Assembly (NCBI GenBank): GCA_014529385.2
Contig: CM043953.1
Span: 94,059,342-94,123,341, forward strand
DNA: 64,000 nucleotides
DNA from: Adiantum capillus-veneris
Taxonomy: Eukaryota > Streptophyta > Polypodiopsida > Polypodiales > Pteridaceae
Direction: 5' to 3'
Shown here: piece by piece, positions 1 to 14,413 of the stretch
Position numbering within the stretch: the first letter of the stretch is position 1
How the letters are laid out: each line of letters starts with the position of its first letter
The notes under the pieces: generated by a model
Database searches by the model: none
The model's input: only the letters and a program-made list of their open reading frames with translations
Told to the model about the DNA's origin: nothing
Program-made: the position numbers and the translations under genes

Positions 1-2058
<2,058 letters not shown>

Positions 2059-3400
2059 TGACACGAATTTTCTAGAGAGAAAAGACAAAAGAAATTATAT
2101 TTTCTTCAAAGGCCCTCCAAATGACCTCCCAAATTTCATAATGGAGGATTGGCATGGCAAGAAGCCATCTATTGGTCACTTATATGTGTTTGGTTGTTTA
2201 GCATATGTTTTATTACCTAAGCAACAATGCAAAACAATGGATGATAAGCCTATGAAATGTAATTTCTTGGCTAAAGGGCAGATAGTAAAGGTTATGTGCT
2301 ATATCATTCGTAAACAAAGAATATCTTGATTAGTTAAGATGTTGTTTTGTTGGAAGATGTAGCCATCATGTACCAACAAGGAGAAAAGTATGAGCCCATA
2401 CAATGTATATGATATGTTGTTTCCTCTATTTAATCTTGAGAGTAAAAACATAAGTCCTACTAAGGCACATGTGCAATACATGGTGATTTTTATGTGATGT
2501 AGCAAATCAGCCGTTTTTCGTTACAAATTTCCAAGATGAAAGATATGAGGATGGTGTTAAAAATGAGCACGCCAGAAGCATGCCAAAAATGGCTAGTGCA
2601 AACCTTGCATGAAAATAAATTTGATAAACCTTTCTCTAGTCGTATTCTCAGCATGCCTCTTATGCATCAGACTGTTATGTTTTGGATGTGTCCAGTATGT
2701 ATAACAAGAGCCATTGTCATTTGATGAACCCCACAAAATTCAAAAAATTGGTTGGCTATAATGCACTTTGAATATGATGCTTTTGTGAAGGAGAGAACAT
2801 GGTCTTTATGTGACTTTTACCCTAGGCATGAGGAAATTGGTGCTAAGTGGGCATTCAAGTTAAAATGTAAGTGTGATGGTAGTGTCAATTGCTAAAAGGC
2901 GTGACCTGCAACTAAAGGGAATGCTAAAGAGAAGGGCATTGATTTTGATGAGAATTTTGCTCACACTTGTTGTATGACTATCAATCATAACATTTTTGCA
3001 TTAACAAAATATAATGATTGGAATGTACATCAATTGGATATAAAAAGTCCAAATTTGAATGGTGATTTGCATGAGGAAGTTTATGTAACACAACCCTGTG
3101 GTTTTACTCAAAAAGGCCATGAAAACAAGGTGTGTGAGCTGAAAAAGGCTTTCTATTGAAGTAAGCTCTATGATAGTCTAACTAAGAGCACTTTGTATGT
3201 TAAGTATATCAATGATGTATTTTTTATCATTTGTGCTCTATGTTGATGACATATTGCTCACTAAACCAAATGAGCCTTACATCGCGAAATTTAAGGCTAA
3301 TTTACCTCTTTTAAAATTTCATATATGGGACTTGTTTATCATTACGTGGGCATATAGTTTAAGCATGTTGATGAAGGTATTTATTTGTGTCAAACAAAGT
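2059..3400 (+). pseudogene. Ty1/copia retrotransposon pol remnant (integrase end and RT)
   Basis: Order is as in Ty1/copia pol. At 2,141 the motif GKKPSIGHLYVFGCLAYVL is the conserved C-terminal integrase block of copia elements. From about 2,780 follow WSLCDF...GAKWAFKLK, then KGIDFDENFAHT, VHQLDIKSPNLNGDLHEEVY, VTQPCGF, VCELKKAFY, and at 3,238 LYVDDILL, the copia RT catalytic box. Several frames and stops are needed to read it, and gag, protease and most of RNase H are absent. No LTRs were seen, so this is an old internal fragment. Confidence 0.85.
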
Positions 3401-3611
3401 ACTAAGGTGGTCTGGGGAAAGCGACAAGAGAAGGGGCCTCTAGACACCGCTCAAGGCTCTTGTGTTGCTCATAGGGTTTGAGGGTCTAACACAAACACAA
3501 CACACAGACCCCAAACACAACAACACACCCAAATATCACACACAAAATCTGGAAAAAATATAGGGGCACCACCTAGTTTTCTTGTATCACTAACTAGGAC
3601 GTGAGCAAGGG

Positions 3612-3613
<2 letters not shown>
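3401..3613. other. Unassigned spacer
   Basis: Short stretch rich in ACACAAAC motifs between the copia remnant and a GA tract. No gene seen. Confidence 0.4.

Positions 3614-3653
<40 letters not shown>
3614..3653. repeat. (GA)n microsatellite at LINE 3' end
   Basis: About 40 bp of GA directly abutting the 3' end of LINE fragment b. On the LINE sense strand this reads as a (TC)n tail where a poly(A) tail would usually be. Confidence 0.95.
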
Positions 3654-3657
<4 letters not shown>

Positions 3658-5638
3658 ATTATCGTCCTTGGAGGTCAAATATGACCTATGGGACCAAAGT
3701 TACATGTGATATAGTATGTGTATGGCTGATGAGTGACTCTTGATGCTCCAAAATTGTAGCGATGAGAGTTGCAATGGAGAGCCCACACTGTAGCTGGGAG
3801 CGAAAAGTATGTAGGTCTAAGTCATGGTTGAAAATGTGAGAGAAGCAAGTTCAGATGTGACCAAAAGCTGAGCACTCTAGTAGTGTGTGGTACTCAGACT
3901 CTTGAACTTGCAGTGAGCATAATGTGCATAGTCAATTTGACTCTTCTCTATTGCCCCAACTCCATGTCTCGCATTGAACGGAATGGGAGCTAAGCCGAAT
4001 GGCTGCGATAGTGCATATAGCCGACAAGGGGATAGGCTCAAGCATGTAAGTGTGAGTACGGTTTCCTCTTTTAGCAAAGAACATGGTTTTGTGGCTGGGG
4101 GCAATAAGGGTGGTGTAATGTATGAAGCATGACCCACCGGATTTCTCCCAAGCCATAATACATTGGTGTTGTAAAGCTTCATTCACTTGAGAGTCAATTG
4201 AAGCATCATGTAGCAAGTGTAATGCATCCCATCTCCCAAACCACTTCTTTATGTCTTGCATCCATCTCGTGCTCAAGATCTTGCTTTTATGCATCTTTTG
4301 AACTTTGTTGCTTGCTTCGCATGCAATTGTAGGAAGTCAATGTCAGGGGTTTTGATGCATCTTTATCATGTACTCCACAACCCTTTTCATGCCCATAACC
4401 TCAATTTGAAGGGATCCCGACACAAGAAGTAGGGCATATATGGTGTTTGTGTCCTAACTTTGAGAAAGTTTGTACGAAAACACTTTTGGACATTGTCAAA
4501 CTCTTTCCAAGTAGATTTAGATATGCTCCCGCCCCACACTTCAACTCCATAAAGAAGAGCCGATGTCACCAATGCATCAAAAAGGTACTCCTTGAGAATC
4601 CAACAATTGATGTTTCTTGCATTATAAATGTTCTCAAATGCATAATTTGTTCTCTTTCCCGCTTCCAAATGATGCATAGCACATTCGTGCCACTTGTGAT
4701 TGGATGGAACCTCAAGGGCAAGGTACTTAATGCTCTAAACAACTTCAAGTGTCTCATGGTTGTACACAATGCATGGCTTCTCCTTATGGTTGGTTTTCAC
4801 AAGCATAACATTTGTTTTGTATTCATTCACAATCAGCCCACTATGTAAGCAAAAGTTCTCAAGGACAACCATAATCTTTTGTGCATCTTCTAAAGTGTGT
4901 GCTAGAAGCACTACATCATCCACATACAACAAAATCATGATTATCACATTGCAAATAGTGACCTCTTTGATGCTTTCTTCTTGCATAAAGTCAAGTCCCA
5001 TTTTTTCCAATTGATTGATGCATAGACCAAAGAGAGTTGGTGACAACGGACATCCTTGTTTAAACCCAATAGTTCTTACAATTTTTTTTGAAATTTGTCT
5101 TCCCATGCGCAATTGACATATCACCTTCTCATAGATTCAAGAAAATGCAAGCATAGAATCACTTGGAACTTGGAGTCCTTCCATCCTTCTCTATAAATTG
5201 TTTCATGGAATCATATCACAGGCTTTCTTAAAGTCCAAAAAACAACAATACAATTGCTTGCCTTTCAACCAACTTTCCTCCATGAGAATACAAAGAGTGA
5301 ATGATGATTAATGGTGCTATGACATTGACGAAAACCCACTTTTCCTTTTGCACGCTTGTCATTCTCTTCAATCCAATCACTCAATTTACTCCATGAGAAC
5401 ACGAAGAGTGACAAGATGATCAATGTTGCTATGGCATCAACAAAAACCAACTTGTCCTTTTGCACGCTGATCATTCTCTTCCGTCCAATCATTCAATATC
5501 ATCTCCATTATGCACCCAAAAAACTTTGCCATAAGAGACCCAATCATTATAGTCCGGTAGTTTTTTACATTTGTTACATCCCCTCCTTTATGCAAAGGAT
5601 TGACCGAATTAGTACTCCAATCATAAGGCATACCATGT

Positions 5639-5640
<2 letters not shown>
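3654..5640 (-). mobile_element. LINE fragment b, RT to 3' end
   Basis: On the minus strand, 5,124-4,735 encodes an RT piece: IGFKQGCPLSPTLFGLCINQ and LLYVDDVVLLAHTLEDAQ, standard non-LTR RT blocks. Further 3', near 3,900-3,800, the frame reads YHTLLECSAFGHI, like the Cys/His-containing C-terminal region found after RT in many plant LINEs. The 3' end is at a GA tract (3,653); the 5' end is at another GA tract (5,641). A ~111-bp stretch is duplicated in tandem (5,278-5,388 and 5,389-5,499), which copy a lacks. Multiple stops show it is inactive. Confidence 0.85.
5278..5499. repeat. 111-bp imperfect tandem duplication inside LINE b
   Basis: Both units begin CTCCATGAGAA and run through AAGAGTGA, the cTTGTCCTTTTGCACGC-like block and CATTCTCTTC. 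LINE fragment a has a single unit at about 1,006-1,116, so the duplication arose in copy b. Confidence 0.85.

Positions 5641-5718
<78 letters not shown>
5641..5718. repeat. (GA)n microsatellite, 78 bp
   Basis: Pure GA at the 5' truncation of LINE fragment b. Confidence 0.97.
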
Positions 5719-5720
<2 letters not shown>

Positions 5721-5769
5721 ATGTTTCTTAGCCAACGTTGTGAATACCTTCAAACATGCATACTCAAAA

Positions 5770-7294
5770 CTTCAAGAAAATTGATAAGTGATATGAGCAC
5801 CTCAATTAAAACAAAAACACAATACAGATATGCTAAACAAAACTGGTACTACAACGGTTATAATTTCAAGTCCCCTTTGTCATCAACACAAAACACACAC
5901 TCAAATCTAGCCACCCTATGCATTGTCTTGGGGCTAAGGGAATCCTCTCCACCTTGCAACCCTCTTACAATGACTTAATCAAGGCTAGGGCTACACACAA
6001 AATGTCAACCAAACAATGCAATGAAGATGGAAGCTTCAAGCCCCATGCACACACTTATAAAGCACAACATCAATTCCCTCACGGTCTTAGACCCAAGACC
6101 TCACACATCTTTGAAGATGGTGAGAGATATCAAGGTATGAGAGTAGATTGAGAGGAAGAAGGAGTAGTCTTACGACAAAGAAGCATATCTCCTTACCTAA
6201 TCACTCATAATAGCTTATCATAGCTTATTAATTATCATGGTAGATGAGATGAGCATGCATGGGAGCTTGGCTCTTGGTTGGATTTGCATCACAAATTTGT
6301 TGGTGTAGGCCTCCCTTTTCACAAGCTTGGAGTAGGTGATGAGCTTTCCATTAAAGCTTGAGAAGGAGAGAGAGTCTTCTTTGCTTCACACATGAGATTT
6401 TGTGAGTGTGTGTGTGATAATGCCTTCACAAAATCAGTCCCCCCCTCTCTTGGTCGACCCCTCATGCTTTTTACTCATGTTGACACCCCATTGGACCTTG
6501 CAAAGCCCAGCCAATGATAATTAAGAAGCATATGTGATAGCCTTGTGACATGCGTCTCCCTTTCACCTTTTGTGAGAGCTTTAGGCTGTAATTAATTAAT
6601 GCAATTAAAATCTCATTGGACCCCTTAGTCTTCTGGCCAATAGGAATCAGGCAAGCCATTAGGCTGCTGAATGCTAATTGGACCCCTCGGGAGACTGGCC
6701 AATAGTCTTCTAGAGAGCTTTATTCTTCTTGGTTCTTTTATTAAGTGTTTTTAAATGAATTAAACTAGATTTACTCTAGCCTAATTTTCATTGGTCCACC
6801 TCTATGGCCATCCAATAGGATTTGAATGCACCTTGTGGGCAATTGGGCTAGGGAGCTGACATGTGTCCACTATGCCTTTTGTGTAAAGGGGCTTGCATGA
6901 GTGTGTGTGTGTGTGTGTGTTTATCTCTCATCCCCTACTAAAAGGGCTCGCCCCCTCCTCTTTAGGAGCTTGCAAAGACTTTTTGTACACTATCAAGCAT
7001 TCAATTTTCCTAAGCATTGACCATTGGACTTAACCTTCACATTTTGGAACCATAGCATTTTGGAAGTCTTAATGGGCTGAACCTTAGGTCTTTGAAGCCC
7101 ATTGCTTGCGCATTTCTCTTTTGTAGATGGTCCCCCTTTAGATCCCAGTTTTCCCTCCTTTAGATCCCTATTGTGACCAGCTTGCTAGCCTTACCAATAA
7201 TCTAGCTTTTTCTCCCCTGGTACTTTCCCATATTAAATGATCAGTTTAACATGAGAAAATCATTTAGGAGAATTAGATATTAGTTATTATGACA
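5770..7294 (-). mobile_element. Diverged LTR-like repeat, left copy
   Basis: Aligns in direct orientation with the right copy (about 7,560-9,099). Shared landmarks are CCAAGACCTCA, GGCTCTTG-TTGGATTTGCATC, TTGGTGTAGG, CAAGCTTGGAG, the 'cattggaccc...agccaat' motifs, and the end block TTTCCCATATTAAATGATCAG through TTATGACA. The right edge at 7,294 is clear (read on the minus strand the LTR begins TGTCATAA). The left edge is approximate because similarity fades. It is not preceded by a visible polypurine tract, so it may be a solo or tandem LTR related to E1. Confidence 0.6.
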
Positions 7295-7560
7295 AACACA
7301 CACCTAAAGTTAATATAAAGCAAAAGGTGGGGTTCCCATGAGAAAAATTGACGACGGATATTTATCTCACCATTTTACCTATGCATAGATAGCCTATTAG
7401 AGTTATGTACATACATGCACGTAATGGAATCTGACTATGAACATTGAGAATATCGAAATTTAAAGAAATATATTGAGCATTTTTATGAGAATAATTTAAG
7501 AAAATAGGGAGAGAACTTGATTAGAGGTAGCAACATAACGATTATACTTATTTAGCTTGG
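7295..7560. other. Spacer between the two LTR-like repeats
   Basis: AT-rich, about 270 bp, no recognisable gene. Confidence 0.4.
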
Positions 7561-8607
7561 CATGAACAATACTTTGCAAGAGAGAGAATTAGAGAACTTG
7601 AAAACAATTGAGGACCAAATTTATGTGGAGCCAGTCCCCCCTCCAAAAAGCTTTGGTATTATAACTTCTTCCATAAAGAGAGACTTGGTACAATACAAGT
7701 TTTATGATTCTTGAGACCTTGATGGTGCAATGAAGATATAGAGCTTCATGCACCACAATTATGCTTGTCACTTAATCAAATGAAAGCATTAACTTGTCCC
7801 CGACCTCAATCCCAAGACCTCAAACACCTTTAAAGGTGGAGAGAGCTAGCAGGGAATGAGAGTAGGGAAGAGGAAGAAGAAATATTCTTACAAGAAAGAA
7901 GTAGTGTCCTCTCATACCATTACTCATAGAGCTTAGCATAGCATAGTAGCATAGTAATAGATATGTAGAAGATGGCAAGCATAGCATTGAAGCATGGCTC
8001 TTGCTTGGATTTGCATCCCATAGTCAAGAGCATTGGTGTAGGATCTCATCTTCTCAAGCTTGGAGAAAGAGATGAAGTTCTTGCACTTTCACCAAGTGAG
8101 AACGAGAGCATGTGAGTGTGTGTGTGAGAGAGGGTGTATACCCCCAAGCACACCCCCAACTTGCCTTAGTCAACCCCTCCTTGCAACTCATGATTGAATT
8201 TGATCGGACCCTTGCAAGCCTACCCAATCACATTCTTAATGCATATCAAAAGGGTTGCGCTTGGACAAGTGTACTCCTTATCCCTTTGAGAGAGAGGGCT
8301 TGATATATCTAGATATTTGATTACTTCATCTAAATGCTCATTGGACCCCTCTTTAGCCTAGCCAATAGGATTCAAGCACACCATGTGGCTAAGCATTGGG
8401 AGAACCTCACATATGTCCTTGTGACCCTTGAGGAAGGGGTGCCCTTTAGGTGAGTGTAAGGTCAAGTTAAACATATCCCTAGCTTTGGGGCTCACTCACT
8501 CCTTTGTAGGGCCCGTTTTTGACTTTAGCTCCTCAAGCCCTTACCTTCCAAGCATGGGGAAGATTCTCAAGCACCGTAGTCAGCATGAGTAGGCCTAGTA
8601 TGAGCAT

Positions 8608-8677
<70 letters not shown>

Positions 8678-9099
8678 CCCTAGCTTGTAGCTCACCCCCG
8701 TCTTTGTAGGCTTCAACTTTGACTTTGACTTGTACATCTCAAGTATAGGGCCAGCTTGCCCAATGACCTTAGCCATCAAGCATGCCTAGCACTTTAAATA
8801 TTAAACACCTAAAGCATGGGACTAGCTTAACCTAAGGCCCTCGGTCTAAGGAATTTTAACAATAACCTTTGGAGGTCTTTAATTAAGCTAACCCTAAGGA
8901 CTTTCAAGTTCCATTAGTTGGCATTGCTCTTTGATAGACTATCTCCCATTTGGACCCATTGCCTTTGGTCCCGTGCTGAGATAGATCCATAAGCATATGT
9001 CTATACTCTAACTCTTGCTCCCATTTATTTTCCCATATTAAATGATCAGTTCAATATGAGAAAATCATTTGGGTTAGTTAGATATTAGATTTTATGACA
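7560..9099 (-). mobile_element. 3' LTR of reverse-strand Ty3/gypsy element E1
   Basis: On the minus strand this begins TGTCATAAAATC at 9,099, directly after the purine-rich AAGAGAGAGGTAA (9,112-9,100), which has the look and position of a polypurine tract. The minus-strand pol of E1 lies just upstream at 12,105-9,960, so the order pol, PPT, LTR is right. A 63-bp (CT)n tract lies inside (8,611-8,673). The far edge is uncertain. Confidence 0.65.
8611..8673. repeat. (CT)n microsatellite in E1 LTR
   Basis: 63 bp of pure CT; the left LTR-like copy lacks it, so it is an expansion after the copies separated. Confidence 0.97.
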
Positions 9100-9112
9100 T
9101 TACCTCTCTCTT
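9100..9112 (-). promoter_or_regulatory. Putative polypurine tract of E1
   Basis: Minus strand AAGAGAGAGGTAA immediately 5' of the TG that starts the LTR. It would prime plus-strand DNA synthesis in reverse transcription. Confidence 0.6.
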
Positions 9113-9959
9113 GAAATCATAGTCGTTCTCGACTATGAGATAGAGAAGATAAAGCCTTGATCATTAGTCTATGTTTCTTAGCGAGTAGAGGATCCCTTGT
9201 TACCCTACAACATCATTCAAGAGGATGAGGTCTAGGAGGGCCTCTTTATTTGCCATGAGATTATGGAGGTGATTAACATTCTAACGAACAGATGCATGTC
9301 ATGTGTGCAAGAATGGTGGGTGTACAAGAGAGGTGTAAGAGTGGTCAAAGGATGGATTTTTCTCCCCAAAAAGAGGGTGGACAACTTTAGGATTTTGGCC
9401 TTCCATAACTCCTACGTATGATCTCTTATTTGAGAGGAGATTGTAGATCTAGAATCTACCCGCCGAGCTCTTTCCATAGATATGCTACATGATATACTTC
9501 TGCCCGCTAGATTTTAAATTTCATTTTTGGGGGAAAATCTAATTCAATAAACTAGCCGTTTTTCCTGTTTGAATTCAAAAGCTATCCTTTGATTGCTTTC
9601 ATAATACTAAAGGTTTGACTCCCTTAAACTGCCAAATAAAGAGGCCCTTGTAGACTCCATTCTCTTCCTAATGCCATAATTGATGACTTATCCATTTGGT
9701 GCTTGGAAGATTTAGCTGCCGCAAGCATGTCTGCCCTTGAGTCCATATCATATTTCCAAAGTAGAGTGACAAATTCTACTTGGTGTTTGAGAGTCGTCAT
9801 CATCACAAACATGACTCTAAGCATGCATACTATCTAAATTTGTGCACAAAAGAGACTAGTCTTATAAGACAAAAAAAAATTCATTTAAAAAGTATTTACA
9901 TTTGCTTACTCTAATGTAGCATTGTAAGCATTGACAAGGTTCATACTATCCTTAAGCTG
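9113..9959 (-). other. E1 3' untranslated region, no gene seen
   Basis: Lies between the pol remnant and the PPT/LTR. Short open frames here have no recognisable motif. Confidence 0.45.
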
Positions 9960-12105
9960 TGTTTCTTGCATCCATCTAGCATCTTCAAAAGGATAGTTTT
10001 TAAACTTAATAAGAGACCATCAGATAATCTTACCATGTCTTAGTACCTTGTCTTCATGTCAAAGAATCAATTTGGGCTGAAGAAACTCTTCTTGATCTTC
10101 GATCTCGGGCGGGTCCTCAATGATTGGTTCTTGTGGTGGCTCTCGTCTATAAGTCTTGAGTAGGCTCACATGAAAAGCATTGTGAATGAGCCAATGGTTG
10201 GGGAACTTGAGTTGATAGGCCATCTCATTGATTGGTTTTAGGATTTGAAAAGGACCATAGTGTCTTTTTGCTAGTTTAGCATAATACTTTTGGTGGCCCG
10301 TAGGATTTTTACCCATAGTTTTTCTCAATCGAGCCTCCAAAAATTTGAGTAGGACCCAATCATTTTCCTTAAAAGATAAGGACCTTTTGTGCTTGTTACC
10401 AGCATCCTTTTGCCTTTATTGTGAGATGGATATAGCCTCCTTAATCTTTTGAAAGGTCTCAACTATATTCATCGGCAACGAAGATCTTCCCATGTACCTT
10501 AAGTAGCAAGGGACTTTTAGGTCCTCCTTCAATGATTTCAATAGGTGCCTTTCCCGTAGTAGTATGGACAATGTTATTGTACGCATACTCTACAAGAGGT
10601 AGGTGCTTTTTCCATTGTGAACGTTGATCTACTTTGGTAACATAGGTCTTAAGTAGATCTAGAATCGTAAGGTTGGCTATTTCACTTTGGGTGGGTAATA
10701 GGCCGAAGAGAAATTGAGCATAGTACTTAGATTCTCAAAGAGATCCTTTCAAAAATTACTGTTCATTTGAGGATCTCTATCCCCCGACACTATTGATGTT
10801 TTCAAGCCATGATGTTTAAAAAATTGTGATATGAAGAGGGTTGCCATTTGTTGTGCCTTTATAGTCTTTTTGACAGGTATAAAATGTGCTTGTTTACTAA
10901 ACATGTCTACTATTGTCCATATTCTTGTATTTCCATGGATGGACTCAGGCAATCCAAAGATAAAATCCATGGATATGCTCTCCCATGGTGAATTAGGAAT
11001 TGGCAAGGCTGGAGCAATCGAGGTTGCTTCCGACTATCATACTTTGTCTTTTGGCATACCACACATTTTGACGCATAGTCTTGTATGTCCATATTCATGG
11101 TAGGCCAATAGAAATACGTCTCTACTCCATGAAAGGTAGGTTGAATCCCTCGATGCCCCACATATGGAGGAGCATGGGATTCATACATCACTTTCTCACG
11201 AAAAGAGTTAGTAGCACATAGCCTATTTCCATGGAGAAGATAACCATCCTGCAAGATGAATGGTTCTTTTTTCTTCCCTAAGGCAAGGGCGGGGTCAGTA
11301 GATACTCATCTATCATGGAAGATAGATCATTGTCAGTTGCTACGGACAGTGCATTGGCTCTTGGTCGTCATGATAGTGCATCAGCTACTTGATTGTGCTT
11401 GCTAGCAATGTGAGAAATATGAAAATTGAATTGCGAAATAAAACTTGCCCACCTCATTTGTTTGTCGGAGAGCTTGGTTTGTGTCATGAAGTACTTAAAA
11501 CTTTGGTGATCCGTGCATAGGATGAAGGGATCCCCAAAAGATAGTGCTTCCATGTGTCAAGATCATGTGTGATAGCTAGTAGCTCCTTTTGTAGATGCCC
11601 AATCCTTGCTCGTTGGAATCGAATCTTTGACTCTCATATGCTATGGCATGCCCTTCTTGAAGCAAAATTGCTCCAAGGCAATCTCCACAAGCATCACATT
11701 GGACCTCAAATGGTTTTTAGAGATGCGGTAGTGTAAGCACGAGTTGAGAGGTAATATTTTCTTTAAGATTTTCAAAAGCACTTTGCTCTTTAGCAATCCA
11801 TATGTACTTAAAATTTTTCTTGGCCAAGTCATGTAATGGTCTTGTTATTTGGGAGAATTTAGCTATGAAGCGTCTATAGTATGCACACATACCAATAAAA
11901 CTTTGTAGCTAATGTAGATTCCTTGGATTAGGCCATCCTTTTATTACCTCAAGCTTGGTTGGATCCATACGGATACCATCTTGAGTGATAAAATGACCTA
12001 AGTATTGAATCTCTTGGAGGAAACATTCACTCTTCTTTTGGTTAATTGTTAGCAGCAAACTAACTTGGATACCATTTTTTGGAGCTTTTGAAGAATCGAG
12101 AATAT
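9960..12105 (-). pseudogene. E1 Ty3/gypsy pol remnant (RT end, RNase H, integrase)
   Basis: On the minus strand, from 12,105 downwards: RT palm end (QKKSECFLQEIQYLGHFI, then a YYRRFIAKFSQIT-like block), RNase H (CDACGDCLGAILLQEG; later CTDHQSFKYFMTQ and SHIASKHNQVADALS), integrase HHCC finger (ESHAPPYVGHRG ... KCVVCQKTK at 11,190-11,060), integrase core (SMDFIFGLPESIHG, then GDRDPQ) and the C-terminal block HNAFHVSLLKTYRR (10,200-10,140). Frames change repeatedly. The RT stops exactly where the LTR of N0 begins (12,106), so N0 landed in this gene; its 5' half is not in the window. Confidence 0.88.
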
Positions 12106-12936
12106 TGTAGCTCCTACTTTCTAGATAAACATTGTAATTGATGATCTTGGGCTACAAGCTTTCAGATTGTAAAAACTTGTCTTTAATTAGAGCTCCCAGA
12201 ATATTAGTTTTGACCACCAAAAACCTTGGCTAAGGTATAAAAGCCAGTTTTTGTGAGTTTTTTGACAAGTTTTGAGTAATAAAAACACAGCGTGAGCTAA
12301 TGGCACTCACTTCTCTCCTTCTCACGCTTCCTATTGTCTCCCCGATTGTCACATTGCAATCGTATCTGCTGCATTGCAGCCGCAGGTAAGAGCTCTACGC
12401 ATTGACGTCAGCATTTTATGGTAATCCGTAGCTTTTAGCGTTGTCGACCCGCAGCCTAATCTCATCATAAGTAGGAATTTAAGCTTTAAAATGAAAAACT
12501 AAGTATAGGTGGGGTATTGGGGCATCACTGTGCTAAGCATTTAGATGCATTATAGGCCAAAAACGACTAGGTCAAAAACTCACTGTTGTTAATAATCGTG
12601 ATTTTTGCACTTGACCGAAAGTGAGATTTGAGACCATAAGCATGTATGCTTAGGTCTTATAAACATGTCCTATAAGTTTTGTAATGTTTGGATGTTGTTT
12701 GATGTTGCAACGGTTGTGATTTATTTGTCGATGAGCGATTAGCTTTTGGTGATTTCTGTCATTTGAGTGTAGCTTGAGTTAGATGCGAGTTGTTTGTTGT
12801 TTTCCAAGAGATTGAAAACCTCTTGTAGCCTCTATGCACTAGTTGAGTCAGCTTCGTCCCATGGATTGACAATTATATTCGTGGTTCTCGCTACGTCTGC
12901 AATAAGATAGGAGTAGGGTTAGACACCCGTCCCACA
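12106..12936 (+). mobile_element. 5' LTR of Ty3/gypsy element N0
   Basis: 831 bp beginning TGTAGCTCC and ending CCCACA, with E1 coding sequence ending at the left edge and a primer binding site two bases after the right edge. It has a TATA box (12,236) and a CAG|GTAAGA splice-donor-like site at 12,385. The matching 3' LTR was not found in the window, so the limits rest on the E1 junction, the TG...CA ends and the PBS. Confidence 0.7.
12236..12243 (+). promoter_or_regulatory. TATA box in N0 LTR
   Basis: TATAAAAG, 130 bp into the LTR, in the U3 position expected for the retrotransposon promoter. Confidence 0.6.
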
Positions 12937-12938
12937 TT

Positions 12939-12957
12939 TGGCACCATTGTGGGGATC
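12939..12957 (+). promoter_or_regulatory. Primer binding site of N0 (tRNA-Asp type)
   Basis: TGGCACCATTGTGGGGATC resembles the TGGCGCCGTTGCCGGGGA primer site used by many plant Athila/Tat-type gypsy elements. It lies directly after the LTR. The differences are mostly C/G to T/A changes. Confidence 0.75.
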
Positions 12958-13630
12958 TAAGAGACCTAAACTAGGGAAAAATACGAGAGTCATGTGAAGT
13001 TATCCTTTAACTTCCTCTAAGGTCACCTAGAGTCAAAACTTTCTTTTTAAAACCGCATAGCTTAAGATTGTCGTTTTTTGCTGTGTAGAGGTAGCTTGGA
13101 AGTAAGTGTACTTGCTAAGTACCTTTTAGGATTGTTGGATTGTAGAATTAGATTAGGATTGTGAGACTGATTGATGGACAAGACAAGTCTTAAGATCAAT
13201 GCTTAGAAAACCATAAAAAACAAGAAAACGAGTGTTTGTCGACACTTTCCACAACCCCATTGCAGTAGAATTTAGGAGTACGGTAAGTAGAATCCGAGGT
13301 GGGATTTCAGAACATTGCTCTCTCCAAACGAATCAATTGTGAGTTGTTATGTGAAGCTGCAGAATTTCAGGTCTACGGCTAGAAATAGCACCAGAAGATT
13401 GTCAACCACTCAATCCGACTAGAGAGCATGTTTTAAATGTTGTATGAACCAGTGGGTAAGCTTAAGGACGCATTAAGGTAAAAATTTCAAGAGTTTGCAA
13501 AAACTCAGAATATTTACTTTTTCTTGATATTTTAAGCCAAATTAAGTTTTGACTTGACTCAGAGGCTTAAGATAGTCATGAAAAGACGGTCCAGGGAAAA
13601 AGTTGAGAAAAGTGTTCATTTTAGGCTAAA

Positions 13631-13654
13631 AGTAAATAATCACGATTATTTACT
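13631..13654. repeat. 24-bp palindrome, copy 1 of 4
   Basis: AGTAAATAAT-CACG-ATTATTTACT: two perfect 10-bp arms around a 4-base centre. It is the best preserved of the four copies. Confidence 0.9.
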
Positions 13655-13915
13655 TTCAGCTCAAAACTGACCAAGGTTGATACCGGAGACTCTATGCATG
13701 TGTACAAACATCTTTTGTAAAGGCCCATAGAATTTGGATCACCAAACCGACCAAGAACTTCGTAAAAACTGAATTCTGTACTGATTGTCGAGAACTTGAG
13801 TGTGAAGGGGGAAAATTTTATTCAAACTTAATGAAACTTGACTTATAGGATTATATTGATGTGAAAAATAAGAGTACATGCTCATTTAACCAAAAAGATG
13901 CAAAAATTTGTCAGA

Positions 13916-13939
13916 AGTAAATAATCCCGATTATTTATC
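13916..13939. repeat. 24-bp palindrome, copy 2 of 4
   Basis: AGTAAATAAT-CCCG-ATTATTTATC; the last bases of the right arm have drifted. It lies 285 bp from copy 1. Confidence 0.85.
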
Positions 13940-14128
13940 TTTGTCCCATTTTTCAACTTTTTTGACCAAACCAGCATACCACTAGTTTTAGCATGTTATA
14001 CTAAGCCCAGAAATCAAATTTGGTAAGATTTAGATCATTGGATTGAAAATTGTGGCCAAATTTGTAAAGTCAGTATGCGGACATAATACTGGTGACCATT
14101 TGAACAAAAAATTGAAAAAAATACCAGG

Positions 14129-14152
14129 AGTAAATAATGACGATTATTTACA
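14129..14152. repeat. 24-bp palindrome, copy 3 of 4
   Basis: AGTAAATAAT-GACG-ATTATTTACA; 213 bp from copy 2. Confidence 0.85.
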
Positions 14153-14413
14153 TCTGCTACAAAAATTGATATTCTTGCACATTTGAGTATACCACAAGGT
14201 TAAGCATATCAAGTAGACCACACAAAATCAATTTTGATGACATTTGGATCACAAAATTGAGACTTAAGCCAGAGTCTCAAAAACTGAGTCTACCGACATG
14301 AAACAGTTTGATAACTTGAACAAATTTTGTCCAAACTTAGTGAAACTTGTCCAGAGACCTTAACAAGCTGCATACTTGGCAAATCAAGCCAAAAAGTGAA
14401 AAAAATTAAGAAA

